A DNA stretch of 53,011 bases from JAAYGD01 sp964609995 (GCA_964609995.1 CAZSTI010000003.1:1-53011); one strand, 5' to 3'; counted from the first letter of the stretch, positions 35,024 through 44,591 are shown. Notes: generated from the letters alone by a model not told the origin. Made by a program: numbers and translations.

Positions 35024-35347
35024 TTATTCTTTTTCACCATATATTACTTTTTCTAGTTGTGATATTCTTCTTAGTAAATCTACGTTAGTAATTTCTTTAT
35101 CTGAAGTTTTTAATAAATCTAATTTTTCTTTTGTGTTTCTAAGTTCCTTTTTTAAATTTAACATTTCATCCATCAACTCTTTATTCTCCTCATTTAATTT
35201 CTTTACCATCGAAATTAATTTTGAATAATCAGATATAATTAAATCTAAAAATCTATCTACTTCTTGTGGTCTATATCCTCTAGTATCTATTTTAAATTCT
35301 TTTTCTAAAATATCTTGCGGAGATAGAGAAATTTCCTCCAATAACAT
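35024..35347 (-). CDS. gpsB: Cell division protein GpsB (DivIVA family)
   Basis: 107 residues. N-terminal DivIVA/GpsB motif (LSPQDILEKEFKIDTRGYRPQEVDRFLD, broken here as ILEKEFKIDTRGYRP then EVDRFLD), a coiled coil (about 30-75) and a short C-terminal helix. It coordinates penicillin-binding proteins at the division site, fitting the PBP1 gene next door. I chose ATG 35347, with AGGTG 5 nt upstream; the longer in-frame start at 35380 adds non-family residues. Extended -10 TGATATAAT at 35415-35423 (minus). Confidence 0.93.
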   Translation of the reverse strand: MLLEEISLSPQDILEKEFKIDTRGYRPQEVDRFLDLIISDYSKLISMVKKLNEENKELMDEMLNLKKELRNTKEKLDLLKTSDKEITNVDLLRRISQLEKVIYGEKE

Positions 35348-35485
35348 AGTTTCACCTCTTTCATATTCTCTCAAAAACATATTAAATTGTCAATTGTTAA
35401 TATATTACTATTATATTATATCATCAATTTTGTTTTTGAGTAGTTTTTGTATTAATTTTGTAGTATAATTATTTTGGTGATATCA

Positions 35486-36064
35486 ATGAATTATCCAACT
35501 AAAATAAAGACATACGTTTCAAAAAAAACAGATTACGCCAATAGAGGCATGACTCTTGAAAACGATATAAATATCACTAACAAATATTATTTTGATAACA
35601 ATATTGGTATTATATATAAAAAACCAACACCAATTAAAGTAGTGTCTGTTGAATATAAAAACAATGATCACGAAATAAAAAAAGCTTTTTACGAAAAACC
35701 TTCTACTACTGATTATAATGGAATTTATAAAGGAAAATATATTGATTTCGAAGCAAAAGAAGTTCAAAATTCAAAAGGATTTCCAATTTCAAATATTCAT
35801 AAACATCAGATAGAACATATAGCAAAGGTTATTGAACATGGAGCGATTTGTTTCGTAATAGTAAGATTCAAAAAATTGAATAAAACTTTTTACTTAGAAG
35901 GTATAAAGTTAATAGATGCTATTAATAACAAAAATAGTAGTTCAATTCCATTGGATTTTTTTGAGGAAAATGGATATATAATAAAAGATAATTATAATAT
36001 AAGAATAGATTATTTAAATATAGTCAATAAATTATATTTTGGAGGTAAAGATGAAAATAATTAA
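35486..36064 (+). CDS. recU: Holliday junction resolvase RecU
   Basis: 192 residues. PD-(D/E)XK nuclease with NRGMTLEND at the start, YIDFEAKEVQNSKGFP carrying the Glu-x-Lys active site, and a HKHQIEHI helix. Cuts four-way DNA junctions in recombination and segregation. I chose ATG 35486, with GGTGAT upstream; the in-frame TTG/GTG at 35474 are in the ribosome binding region. A TATAAT is at 35464-35469. The 3' end overlaps ponA by 14 nt, the usual Bacilli pair. Confidence 0.95.
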   Translation: MNYPTKIKTYVSKKTDYANRGMTLENDINITNKYYFDNNIGIIYKKPTPIKVVSVEYKNNDHEIKKAFYEKPSTTDYNGIYKGKYIDFEAKEVQNSKGFPISNIHKHQIEHIAKVIEHGAICFVIVRFKKLNKTFYLEGIKLIDAINNKNSSSIPLDFFEENGYIIKDNYNIRIDYLNIVNKLYFGGKDENN

Positions 36065-38954
36065 AAGAATATTTAAAAAATATGCAAAGATTGCAAATAA
36101 AAGAGTTACTGTTGCTATGTTACCTTTTTTATTGATTTTATCAGTAATAGGTATATTATCAATAGGTTTTAAAAAAGCAATAATAATTATTGGAGTATTA
36201 TTAATTTGTTCTTTAATAATAGATTTTTTTAAAAACAGAAAAAAAGGAAAAAAATTTACTAAGAAAAAAAAGAAAAAAATTGTAAAAATAATATTTAATT
36301 CTTTCTTAGTTTTTGTAATATTAGTAATTGTAAGTGGAATTACTTTTGTAGTATATGTTATTACAACTGCTCCAAAGTTTGAACCCAATACATTATATAA
36401 AAAAGAAGCTAGCATTGTTTATGATATAAATGGAAAAGTAGTTGCAAAATTAGGATTGGAAATTAGAGATAAAATTACATTCGATGATGTTCCCGAAGTA
36501 TTAATAGATGCTATTTTAGCAACAGAAGATGCAAGATATTATCAACATAATGGATTTGATTTGCCAAGATTTTTAAAAGCGGCAACCGGCCAAGTAATGG
36601 GAAATTCTGATGCTGGTGGAGCTTCAACTATAACTATGCAAGTAGTAAAAAATAATATTACCGATACAAAAGTTTCATTAACTAGAAAATTCACGGATAT
36701 TTATATGTCTATATTTGTATTAGAAAGAAAATATTCTAAGGAACAAATATTTGAATTTTATATTAATGCACCATATTTAGGTAACAGATCTTATGGTGTT
36801 GCAGAAGCCGCTAAAAACTATTTCGGAAAAGAGGTTAAAGATATTAACTTATCTGAAGCAGCATTTATAGCAGGTTTATTCCAATCTCCAAGTTATTACG
36901 GAGACTATGCTTGGTCAAAACCCGAAAGAATAGAAAGTAGAAGAAATACTGTTTTATATTTAATGAGAAGACACGGATATATAACTAAGGATGAAGAAAC
37001 AATTGCAAAATCCATACCAATAAGTTCCCTATTAAAAAGTAAGACGGTCGGTTTAAACAAATATCAATCATTTATCGATATAGTAATTAATGAAGTAGAG
37101 GAAAAAACAGGATATAGTCCTTATACAATGCCAATGAAAATATATTCTACTCTAGATACAGTAAGACAAGACGCTATAAATGAAATAGTAGATGGTGGAA
37201 AATTTACTTGGCCAAATGAAAAAACTCAAACTGGAATGGCTGTCACAAATGTTCACACTGGAGCCTTAGTAGCGATTTGTGGCGGTAGAAACATTGAAGT
37301 AGAAAGAGGCTTTAATAGAGCAACTGATATAACTAGACAACCTGGTTCTACTGCAAAACCACTTTTCGATTATGGACCAGGAATAGAATATGAAAATTGG
37401 TCTACATATACTCCATTTTTAGATGCCCCACATGCATACTCTAATGGTATTTCTATAAAAAACTGGGATGAAAGATTCATGGGCTTATTAACTCTAAAAC
37501 AAGCTTTAGGATTATCTAGAAATATTCCAGCATTAAAAGCATTTCAAGCAATCGATAATAAATTAATTCTAAATTTTGTTACAAGTTTGGGATTAAAACC
37601 CGAAGTAAAAGATGGGTATATACACGAAGCTCATTCCATAGGAGCATATAATGGATCTAATCCAGTTGAATTAGCTGCAGCTTATAGTGCATTTGCAAAT
37701 GGCGGTTATTATATTAAACCATATACTGTAACAAAAATTGTATATACTGAAAGTGATGAAGAGGAAATATTTACGCCAATAAAAAACAAAGTAATGAAAG
37801 ATACAACCGCTTCAATGATAACTAGCATATTAAAATGGGCAGTTACAGATGGAATAAGTCGAACTACAGGATATGTACCCGGATATGATACAGCTGTAAA
37901 AACTGGAACATCAAACTATGATTATAAGTTTGTTAAAACTTGGAATCTAAAATCACCAATTAATGATTTGTGGTCTGTTGGATATAGTCCTGACTATTCA
38001 TTAGCAGTTTGGTATGGATATGATAAAATAACAAGTGAATCATCAAAAAACAAGTGGTACAATACCTCTGCAGATACTAGTAGAAAACATAGGTTATTTA
38101 ACATGGTATTAAGAGAAATAGTAAAAGATAGTACAAAGAAATTTACTTTTTCAAAAAATATTGTCTCAGTTACAATAGAAAAAAATTCCATTCCACCACA
38201 ATTGCCAAGTGCTTTTACTCCAGAAAACATGAAAATAACCGAATATTTTAGTAAAGGAACTGAGCCAACAACAATATCACCTAGATATCAACAATTAGAA
38301 AATGCTAAAAATTTAAATGTTAATATTACTGGAAATAAAATTAATTTATCCTGGACACCATCTCCTACTCCTCTATATTATACTGAAGACTTCATGTTAC
38401 AACATTTTGAAACTTATTATGGTTCAAATAGCAGTAGTTATTTAAACAAACATAAAGCCGAAATAGAAGCGGAAATGGGTGTAATAGGATATGATGTATA
38501 TTATAAAGGTGAAGATAATGTGGAACACTTTATTGCATCTACTACAAACAATAGCATTCAAATAGATAAACCTAATATTCAAGGAAATCTAATATTGTTA
38601 GTAAAAACTGCTTTTTCTAAATTTAAGCCTAATTCTAGTCCCGGAGTATCCTATTCATTCCTTAATGAAATTATATCTCCTATTGCAAGTTACTCACCTA
38701 ATGTTGTAAAATCTATTGGTTCTCCAGAAATAGGTTTAAAAGATTTAATTAGTATAAATAATAACGGTATAGATGTTACAAATGAGTCTACTATTACTTA
38801 TAATTTAGTTAAGGCACCAATGTTTCCAAGTGAATTTCCAATAAAAACGAATGCTGTTGCAACTTACAATATAGAATATACCATTACATATAAAGGCATA
38901 TCTGTTAGGGATTTAGAAGGAAATAAAATAAAGCAAACAATAGAAATTAAGTAA
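36051..38954 (+). CDS. ponA: Class A penicillin-binding protein 1 (glycosyltransferase/transpeptidase)
   Basis: 967 residues. The N-terminus has about three hydrophobic stretches (21-37, 41-60, 83-107), more than the usual one. GT51 glycosyltransferase domain (about 115-300; TEDARYY with Glu159, GGASTITMQ), transpeptidase domain with STAK (Ser433, Lys436), SRN (489-491) and KTG (617-619), then a C-terminal extension with Fn3-like strands (about 745-967). Polymerises and crosslinks peptidoglycan outside the membrane. I chose ATG 36051 with GGAGG upstream; the ORF could open earlier at TTG 36039. It overlaps recU by 14 nt. Confidence 0.95.
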   Translation: MKIIKRIFKKYAKIANKRVTVAMLPFLLILSVIGILSIGFKKAIIIIGVLLICSLIIDFFKNRKKGKKFTKKKKKKIVKIIFNSFLVFVILVIVSGITFVVYVITTAPKFEPNTLYKKEASIVYDINGKVVAKLGLEIRDKITFDDVPEVLIDAILATEDARYYQHNGFDLPRFLKAATGQVMGNSDAGGASTITMQVVKNNITDTKVSLTRKFTDIYMSIFVLERKYSKEQIFEFYINAPYLGNRSYGVAEAAKNYFGKEVKDINLSEAAFIAGLFQSPSYYGDYAWSKPERIESRRNTVLYLMRRHGYITKDEETIAKSIPISSLLKSKTVGLNKYQSFIDIVINEVEEKTGYSPYTMPMKIYSTLDTVRQDAINEIVDGGKFTWPNEKTQTGMAVTNVHTGALVAICGGRNIEVERGFNRATDITRQPGSTAKPLFDYGPGIEYENWSTYTPFLDAPHAYSNGISIKNWDERFMGLLTLKQALGLSRNIPALKAFQAIDNKLILNFVTSLGLKPEVKDGYIHEAHSIGAYNGSNPVELAAAYSAFANGGYYIKPYTVTKIVYTESDEEEIFTPIKNKVMKDTTASMITSILKWAVTDGISRTTGYVPGYDTAVKTGTSNYDYKFVKTWNLKSPINDLWSVGYSPDYSLAVWYGYDKITSESSKNKWYNTSADTSRKHRLFNMVLREIVKDSTKKFTFSKNIVSVTIEKNSIPPQLPSAFTPENMKITEYFSKGTEPTTISPRYQQLENAKNLNVNITGNKINLSWTPSPTPLYYTEDFMLQHFETYYGSNSSSYLNKHKAEIEAEMGVIGYDVYYKGEDNVEHFIASTTNNSIQIDKPNIQGNLILLVKTAFSKFKPNSSPGVSYSFLNEIISPIASYSPNVVKSIGSPEIGLKDLISINNNGIDVTNESTITYNLVKAPMFPSEFPIKTNAVATYNIEYTITYKGISVRDLEGNKIKQTIEIK

Positions 38955-38975
38955 ACCTCAAAGGTTTGCTTTTTC
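38953..38975 (+). terminator. Terminator after ponA
   Basis: AAACC / GGTTT with a 5-nt loop, then GCTTTTTC. A longer alternative pairing uses AAAGCAAAC upstream with GTTTGCTTT. It ends the recU-ponA unit. Confidence 0.65.
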
Positions 38976-39025
38976 TTTTATATTTATAAACATTGATGTA
39001 TAATAAAAATTAATAAGGAGGTTAT

Positions 39026-39613
39026 ATGGATAAAAATAAAGTGTTAAGTTTGACTGTGGCTTCTATGATGTTATTAGGAGGTTATGCTAATGCTTTAGAA
39101 GAATACTCTCCTAGACCAAACATATTTCACGAAGTAAAAAAGGGAGATACTTTTACAAGACTTGCAGAAAGATATTATAAGGATGGTTCTTTATATGATG
39201 AGCTAGCCAATTATAATTTAAGATATCCTGATTATCTATACATTGGTGAATTTATTAAAATACCCGATAAGCAAATATTACTTGGAATAGTTCCTGATAT
39301 TGACCAATATGGATGTACTCCTGTAGATATAGAAAATCCAAGAGACTTAAACAATAAGTTTTATGAAATGAAAAAAGGAGACACTTTTAATGGCACATAT
39401 TATAAGTGGTACAAAGATATTATTGAAGAAAAATCCGAAATACTAAATGAACTAAATCATAAAGATTTAAGAACAGCTTTATATATGTTTAATAATATTG
39501 AAGACGAATATAATATGCAAATAGGAACAAAAATATACTTAATGGATTTTGAAAACTTAATATTATTAACAAGGAATCTAAAAGAAAACAATAAGTTAAT
39601 AAAAAAAAGATAA
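39026..39613 (+). CDS. Secreted LysM-domain protein
   Basis: 195 residues. Signal peptide (about 1-23; MMLLGGYANA), then a LysM module (about 34-80; HEVKKGDTFTRLAERYY to GEFIKIP) that binds peptidoglycan glycans, and a second, more diverged LysM-like stretch (about 112-175; MKKGDTFNGTYYKWY). No catalytic domain, so it is a wall-binding protein only. GGAGG precedes the ATG. It follows ponA after a terminator. Confidence 0.85.
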   Translation: MDKNKVLSLTVASMMLLGGYANALEEYSPRPNIFHEVKKGDTFTRLAERYYKDGSLYDELANYNLRYPDYLYIGEFIKIPDKQILLGIVPDIDQYGCTPVDIENPRDLNNKFYEMKKGDTFNGTYYKWYKDIIEEKSEILNELNHKDLRTALYMFNNIEDEYNMQIGTKIYLMDFENLILLTRNLKENNKLIKKR

Positions 39614-39630
39614 TTCATTTATCTTTTTTT
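39602..39630. terminator. Shared bidirectional terminator, LysM gene / nth
   Basis: AAAAAAAGATAA / TTATCTTTTTTT around a short loop. Both convergent stops (39611-39613 and 39615-39617) lie in it. Confidence 0.8.
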
Positions 39631-40238
39631 TCATAATATTTACAAATATCTTTCAATTCACATTCATTACACCTAGGTTTTTTTGCCTTACAGTAATATC
39701 TTCCAAATAATACCATTTGAATATGAAGTATATTATATTTTTCTTTTGGGAATAATTTATATAATTTGTTTTCAATCGTCAAAACTGTGTCTTTTTCTTT
39801 TGCTAGACCGATTCTTTTTGATACTCTACTTATATGAGTATCAACACCGATATACGGTTTATTATACAGTTGTGCTAATACAACATTAGCTGTTTTTCTC
39901 CCAACACCATTCATTTTCATTAGTTCATCTCTATTATTTGGAATAATATTATTATACTTATTTGATATATCCTTTGAAATATCTATTATATAAGATGCCT
40001 TCTTTTTTGACATTCCAAGTGGTTTCAATATATTAATTATATCTTCTTTATATTCGTCTTTAATAGAATTAATATCATATTTACTAAATAGTATTTTTGT
40101 AACTTTATTTACTTTAATATCAGTAGATTGAGCACTTAATACTACAGCAATTAAAAATTCAAAATCACTGTTATATGTCAATTCGGGTTTTGGATTTGGA
40201 AACAATAAATCAAAATAATCAATTATTTTCTTCATCAT
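39615..40238 (-). CDS. nth: Endonuclease III
   Basis: DNA glycosylase/AP lyase that removes oxidised pyrimidines. 207-208 residues. Helix-hairpin-helix LMKMNGVGRKTANVVL with catalytic Lys115, then Asp133 (GVDTHISRVSKRIGL), and a 4Fe-4S motif Cys-x6-Cys-x2-Cys-x5-Cys at the C-terminus. The start is ATG 40238 or 40235, both inside dnaD (20-nt overlap), with no good ribosome binding site, so coupling to dnaD is likely; this dnaD-nth order is standard in Bacilli. Confidence 0.94.
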   Translation of the reverse strand: MMKKIIDYFDLLFPNPKPELTYNSDFEFLIAVVLSAQSTDIKVNKVTKILFSKYDINSIKDEYKEDIINILKPLGMSKKKASYIIDISKDISNKYNNIIPNNRDELMKMNGVGRKTANVVLAQLYNKPYIGVDTHISRVSKRIGLAKEKDTVLTIENKLYKLFPKEKYNILHIQMVLFGRYYCKAKKPRCNECELKDICKYYEKKDK

Positions 40239-40866
40239 TAACCCAATCAAATTCAGGAATTTCAATATTTTTGTTTTTAGAATAATTTTCTTTATATTTT
40301 TTAATTTGATTTAAGTTTTTTATTCCTTTTTTATCCCACTCTATTAATATCTTGTCTATATATTTCAAATTATTAACACCATTCAATACGGATTCCTTTA
40401 ATGCTTCTAATATTATATCTTTACTATAACCATTTTCTAACCAACCATTTATCAATTCATATTCAATTGGAGATAAGGTTCTCCCAAATTCTTTTTCAAA
40501 TTCCGAAAACACATCTTGGTCAATTATTTCTTTTTCTACTTCTATTAAATTCATAAATAATTTACTATATAAAGGTTCAGTAGATATAACTTCCTCGTAT
40601 TGATGATCTTTATTTTCAATTAAATTAATCTTGATAATATTTTTTGATTTTAAGTCTTCAATTGAAATCATTATTTCTTTATTATTAGTATTTAATAAAT
40701 TAGCAATTTTATTATAATTTAATATAATAGGATCCTCTTGATTTATTAGATAAATTAATATTATAAAAGAGTCGTAATTTAAATTAAGATTTTTATAATT
40801 TTCTAATAAAAATGAAGGAATAATATAATCTCTTCTTTTTAAAGTTTGAATTATTTTATTATTCAT
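40219..40866 (-). CDS. dnaD: DnaD family replication initiation protein
   Basis: 215 residues. N-terminal winged-helix DnaD domain (about 1-110) and C-terminal DnaD/DnaB-like domain (about 115-205; FEKEFGRTLSPIEYELINGW). Helps load the replicative helicase at oriC and at primosomes. I chose ATG 40866 because the likely promoter (TGATATAAT, 40887-40895) would start transcription near 40880, which excludes the TTG at 40887. It overlaps nth. Confidence 0.93.
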   Translation of the reverse strand: MNNKIIQTLKRRDYIIPSFLLENYKNLNLNYDSFIILIYLINQEDPIILNYNKIANLLNTNNKEIMISIEDLKSKNIIKINLIENKDHQYEEVISTEPLYSKLFMNLIEVEKEIIDQDVFSEFEKEFGRTLSPIEYELINGWLENGYSKDIILEALKESVLNGVNNLKYIDKILIEWDKKGIKNLNQIKKYKENYSKNKNIEIPEFDWVNDEENN

Positions 40867-40886
40867 AGAAATCACTTCCCATTTCA

Positions 40887-40895
40887 ATTATATCA
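40887..40895 (-). promoter_or_regulatory. Extended -10 promoter of dnaD-nth
   Basis: TGATATAAT on the minus strand. It overlaps the cca stop codon (40888-40890), so dnaD can be started separately from cca. Confidence 0.55.
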
Positions 40896-41979
40896 TGTAT
40901 TTATCTTTAATATATTTTTTTAAAACTTCATTATCATTTTCTAATTTACTATTTAATATTTTATGAGTTATATCTTCATAAATAGGTTTTATCCAAGATC
41001 CAAGTTCTTTATTCATCAATAAAGATATTTCATCTGCTTTTATGTTTATTTCTTTTTTATTTTTCATTGGAAGTTCCTTATACATATTTATTATTTTTTC
41101 TTTATCTATTTTTAGGATTTGAGAAGCAACTAAACAAATATATAATCCATAATTGTATAGTTCTATATTTGTTATTTTTTTTATTTTTATTATCTCTCTT
41201 ATTTGTTTTATGCTCTTTTTTTCAATTGAAGTATACTCATATACATTATCTTTATCTATTTGAACCCAATAACCTATTATATCGTTTAAATAGATTATTT
41301 TGTTTAAATCATATAATTTGAGTTCTTTATTTAAAGACAATTTATTTATTAAATCAATACCTTTTTTTACATTTTTGCTCGTCAATATTTTGTTTAACTC
41401 CACTTTTATTCTACTATATGACAATATATTTAAATGTTTTTTATTTTGTTTAATTCCTTTGTATAAATTTTTATCAAGTTCAAAATCTAATTGAGCCGAG
41501 AATCTTATCGCTCTTAAAATTCTTAAAGGGTCCTCTTTTAAAGATATATTTGGATCATTAATGCATTTAATTATTTTTTTATCAATATCTTCTTTACCAT
41601 TTAATATATCTATTATTTCACCTTTGCTATTCATACATAGAGAATTAATAGTAAAGTCTCTTCTCTTTATATCTTCTATAAAACTATTAGTATATTCAAT
41701 TTCAATTGGCTTTCTATTTTCATATTTTAATTCTTTTCTATATGTAGTAATTTCAAATCTTACATCTTTAAAAAATAGAGTTACTGCCCCATACAATTCT
41801 TTTGGAATTTTTGCATTAGGAAATAACTCTAGTAATTCTTTGGATTTTGCATTAGTACAAATGTCAATATCTTTACTCTCTAAACCCAAATAATAATCTC
41901 TAACAAAACCACCAACTAAATAGCATTCAAAATTATGTTTTTCTATAATATTCAAAACTTCTAAGGCAATTTCAAGCAT
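40888..41979 (-). CDS. cca: CCA tRNA nucleotidyltransferase
   Basis: Adds or repairs the 3' CCA end of tRNAs. 363 residues. Nucleotidyltransferase head YLVGGFVRDYYLG with metal-binding Asp38 and Asp40 (DIDIC), RRDFTINSLCMN, and the linker LRAIRFSAQL. The C-terminal part is shorter than in typical Bacilli enzymes. AAGGGTG precedes the ATG. A minus-strand TATAAT lies at 41995-42000. Confidence 0.93.
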   Translation of the reverse strand: MLEIALEVLNIIEKHNFECYLVGGFVRDYYLGLESKDIDICTNAKSKELLELFPNAKIPKELYGAVTLFFKDVRFEITTYRKELKYENRKPIEIEYTNSFIEDIKRRDFTINSLCMNSKGEIIDILNGKEDIDKKIIKCINDPNISLKEDPLRILRAIRFSAQLDFELDKNLYKGIKQNKKHLNILSYSRIKVELNKILTSKNVKKGIDLINKLSLNKELKLYDLNKIIYLNDIIGYWVQIDKDNVYEYTSIEKKSIKQIREIIKIKKITNIELYNYGLYICLVASQILKIDKEKIINMYKELPMKNKKEINIKADEISLLMNKELGSWIKPIYEDITHKILNSKLENDNEVLKKYIKDKYMI

Positions 41980-42040
41980 ACTATCACCCTTATTATTATA
42001 CTTAATAAAATTGAATATTTAAATTAATTAATAAAAAACT

Positions 42041-42487
42041 TTACACAATTTTTCTTTTTCTTAGTACAGATTCTAATCTAGCTGCTCGTAATATTTGGTT
42101 ATCTAAAGAACCATATGACATATCTAATTCTAAATTGTAGCCAGTATTAAACACTATAATTGAAGAATTAGGAGTTCTTTTATAATCATTAATATTTTTT
42201 AATGAAATCCATGCACATTCGTATAGCCTTGGTGAACTTGTAGGGAAAAATATAAGTTCTCTTGATTCTTCAACAATAATAGGAGCTTTATGACTTACTC
42301 CAATTAGGCTTCTTGTTCCAAAAAATCTTCCTTTATAAGAACTTCCAAAATATCTACAACTATTATCAATTATTTTCATTGGTGTCATGTCTACTTCAAG
42401 TTCATTGTTTTTTTCAATAATTTTAGATTTATAATTGCTTAAAGGAATTATTGCTAAAGTGTCTGAATTTATTTCATAATTTTGCAT
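42041..42487 (-). CDS. comK: ComK family competence transcription factor
   Basis: 148 residues. The ComK core is clear: ISDNSCRYFGSSYKGR-type motif (here IIDNSCRYFGSSYKGR), LIGVSHKAPIIVEE, FFPTSSP and CAWIS. ComK binds DNA as a dimer of dimers and turns on DNA-uptake genes in Bacillus. The ribosome binding site AAGGAGGTGAG is very strong, 4-5 nt before ATG. It lies between cca and ligA, not near com operons; no other competence gene is in the window. Whether it still regulates uptake here is unknown. Confidence 0.9.
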   Translation of the reverse strand: MQNYEINSDTLAIIPLSNYKSKIIEKNNELEVDMTPMKIIDNSCRYFGSSYKGRFFGTRSLIGVSHKAPIIVEESRELIFFPTSSPRLYECAWISLKNINDYKRTPNSSIIVFNTGYNLELDMSYGSLDNQILRAARLESVLRKRKIV

Positions 42488-42582
42488 ATACTCACCTCCT
42501 TCTAGTAATAATCTTCTTTTAAAAAATTAAAACTCCTCTATAAAATATCAACATACAATGTAGAAATCCGTAGATTTTCGTT

Positions 42583-42609
42583 AAAAAAATACTACTTTAT
42601 TGTAGTATT
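42583..42609 (-). terminator. ligA terminator
   Basis: AATACTAC / GTAGTATT with a 6-nt loop and a T-tract on the minus strand. The ligA stop (42597-42599) lies in the loop region. Confidence 0.8.
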
Positions 42610-44588
42610 AATTTATTTAATTCTTCTTCATTAATAATAGTTTTATTAAGTTCTATAGCTTTATTATATTTTGAACCAGGATTAGTTCCTACAATTAATA
42701 TATCCGTTTTAGAAGTAACACTATCTGTTATTATTGCCCCTAAGGATTCTAATAATACTTTAATTCTTTCTCTAGGTACTGTTAAGGTACCGGTTATCAC
42801 TATTGTTTTATTATAAAACATATTTTCTTTATTAATTATTTCAACTTCGTTTAATAGTTTTGTATTTACTCCATATTCTATTAATTTATTAATTATTTCT
42901 TTGTTATCATTATCATTAAAATATTCGATTATTGAATTTGCAACTATTTCTCCAATATCTTTTATTTCTAGTAATTCTTCTTTAGAAGTACAAATAATCT
43001 TAGCAATATCTTTATATTTATAAGCTAATTCTTTTGCAGTTTTTAATCCAATTTGTTTAATGCCTAATCCAAATAATAATTTTTCTAAAGAATTGTTTTT
43101 GCTTTCTTCAATACTGTCTAACAAATTATTAATACTTTTTTCTCCAAAGCCTTCTAATTCAGATAATTCTTTTTTATATTCTTTTAATTTATATATATCA
43201 ATTATTCCTTTTAGATATCCTATATTATAAAAATCTTCAATTATTCTTTCCCCTAAACCTTCTATATTCATAGCATTTCTTGATGCAAAATGTATTATAG
43301 ATTCTATTTTTCTTGCATTACATTTCTTGTTATTACAATAGTGATTAGCTTCTTTTTCGTTTGTAACTAGTAAAGAATTACATATAGGACAATTACTAAT
43401 CATCAATAACTCTTTTTCAGTTCCTGTTCTTCTTTCTTTTTTTGATTCCACCACTTCAGGTATTACATCTCCTGCTTTTCTAATTGATACCATGTCTCCA
43501 ATTTTAATATCTTTATCAACTATATTATTATAATTATGTAATGTAGCTCTTTTTATTAAAGAACCTTGAACAAAAACTGGTTTTAATACTGCATTCGGAG
43601 TTATTTTCCCGGTTCTTCCAACTGTAAATATAATGTCCTCCAATTTTGTTATTACTTCTTTTGGAGGAAATTTATAAGCAATTGCCCACTTAGGATATCT
43701 GGCAGTATAACCCAACTGTTCTTGTTCATCTATATTATTTAATTTTATAACAACTCCATCTATGTCATATTTTAAAGAATCTCTTATTTCCCCACATTCA
43801 TTTATATATTTTATTACTTCTTCAATATCATTTACTAACTTATATTTTTCGTTTAATTTGAATCCTAATTCTTTTATATATTTTAGTGCATTCTCATGAT
43901 TATGAATATTGTAATCTAAAGCATTTGGAATGTGATAAATAAATGAATCTAATTCTCTAGAAGCTGTTATTCTTGAATCTAAATTTCTAACACTTCCTGC
44001 AGCCGCATTTCTTGTGTTTTTTAGAAATTCCAATCCCTCTTGTTCTCTTTTTTTATTAATTTTTATCAAAGTATCTTTGTTCATAAATATTTCTCCACGA
44101 ACTTCAATACTTATATTTTGTTTTAGTTTATATGGTATTGATTTAATTGTTTTTACATTATTAGTGATGTCTTCTCCAATAATTCCATCTCCTCTTGTAG
44201 CGGCCTTAACTAATAATCCTTCTTCATAAGATAAAGATACAGATAATCCATCTATTTTTAATTCACAAATATATTTTGGATCTATCCCTTCTTTTTTAAT
44301 TCTATTATCAAAATCCCTTAATTCTTGCTCATTAAAAGCATCGCTCAAACTAAATAGAGGTATTTTATGTCTAATTTTTTCAAATTTGTCAATTATGGTA
44401 TACCCTATTTTATTTGTTGGTGAATTAGTTTCTCTATACTCAGGATATTGTTTTTCTAATTCTTCCAATTCCTTAAAAGCACTATCATATTCTTGATCAG
44501 AAACTGTTGGATTATCTAAAATATAATATTGATAATTCCATTCATTTATTTTATTAGTAAGCTCTCTAATACTTAATTTTATATCCAT
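42597..44588 (-). CDS. ligA: NAD-dependent DNA ligase
   Basis: 663 residues. N-terminal Ia domain, adenylation domain with catalytic Lys111 in ELKIDG, OB fold, four-Cys zinc finger (CPICN, CNNKKC), helix-hairpin-helix domain and a C-terminal BRCT domain (about 590-663). Seals nicks in replication and repair. It lies 3 nt after pcrA, the usual Firmicute pair, so both are in one operon. Confidence 0.98.
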   Translation of the reverse strand: MDIKLSIRELTNKINEWNYQYYILDNPTVSDQEYDSAFKELEELEKQYPEYRETNSPTNKIGYTIIDKFEKIRHKIPLFSLSDAFNEQELRDFDNRIKKEGIDPKYICELKIDGLSVSLSYEEGLLVKAATRGDGIIGEDITNNVKTIKSIPYKLKQNISIEVRGEIFMNKDTLIKINKKREQEGLEFLKNTRNAAAGSVRNLDSRITASRELDSFIYHIPNALDYNIHNHENALKYIKELGFKLNEKYKLVNDIEEVIKYINECGEIRDSLKYDIDGVVIKLNNIDEQEQLGYTARYPKWAIAYKFPPKEVITKLEDIIFTVGRTGKITPNAVLKPVFVQGSLIKRATLHNYNNIVDKDIKIGDMVSIRKAGDVIPEVVESKKERRTGTEKELLMISNCPICNSLLVTNEKEANHYCNNKKCNARKIESIIHFASRNAMNIEGLGERIIEDFYNIGYLKGIIDIYKLKEYKKELSELEGFGEKSINNLLDSIEESKNNSLEKLLFGLGIKQIGLKTAKELAYKYKDIAKIICTSKEELLEIKDIGEIVANSIIEYFNDNDNKEIINKLIEYGVNTKLLNEVEIINKENMFYNKTIVITGTLTVPRERIKVLLESLGAIITDSVTSKTDILIVGTNPGSKYNKAIELNKTIINEEELNKLILQ

Positions 44589-44591
44589 ATC

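Noticed and set aside
42488..42596. ComK boxes upstream of comK (autoregulation)
   Set aside because: The region is AT-rich and has TTTTAATTTTTTAAAA-like tracts, but no clean pair of AAAA-N5-TTTT boxes.
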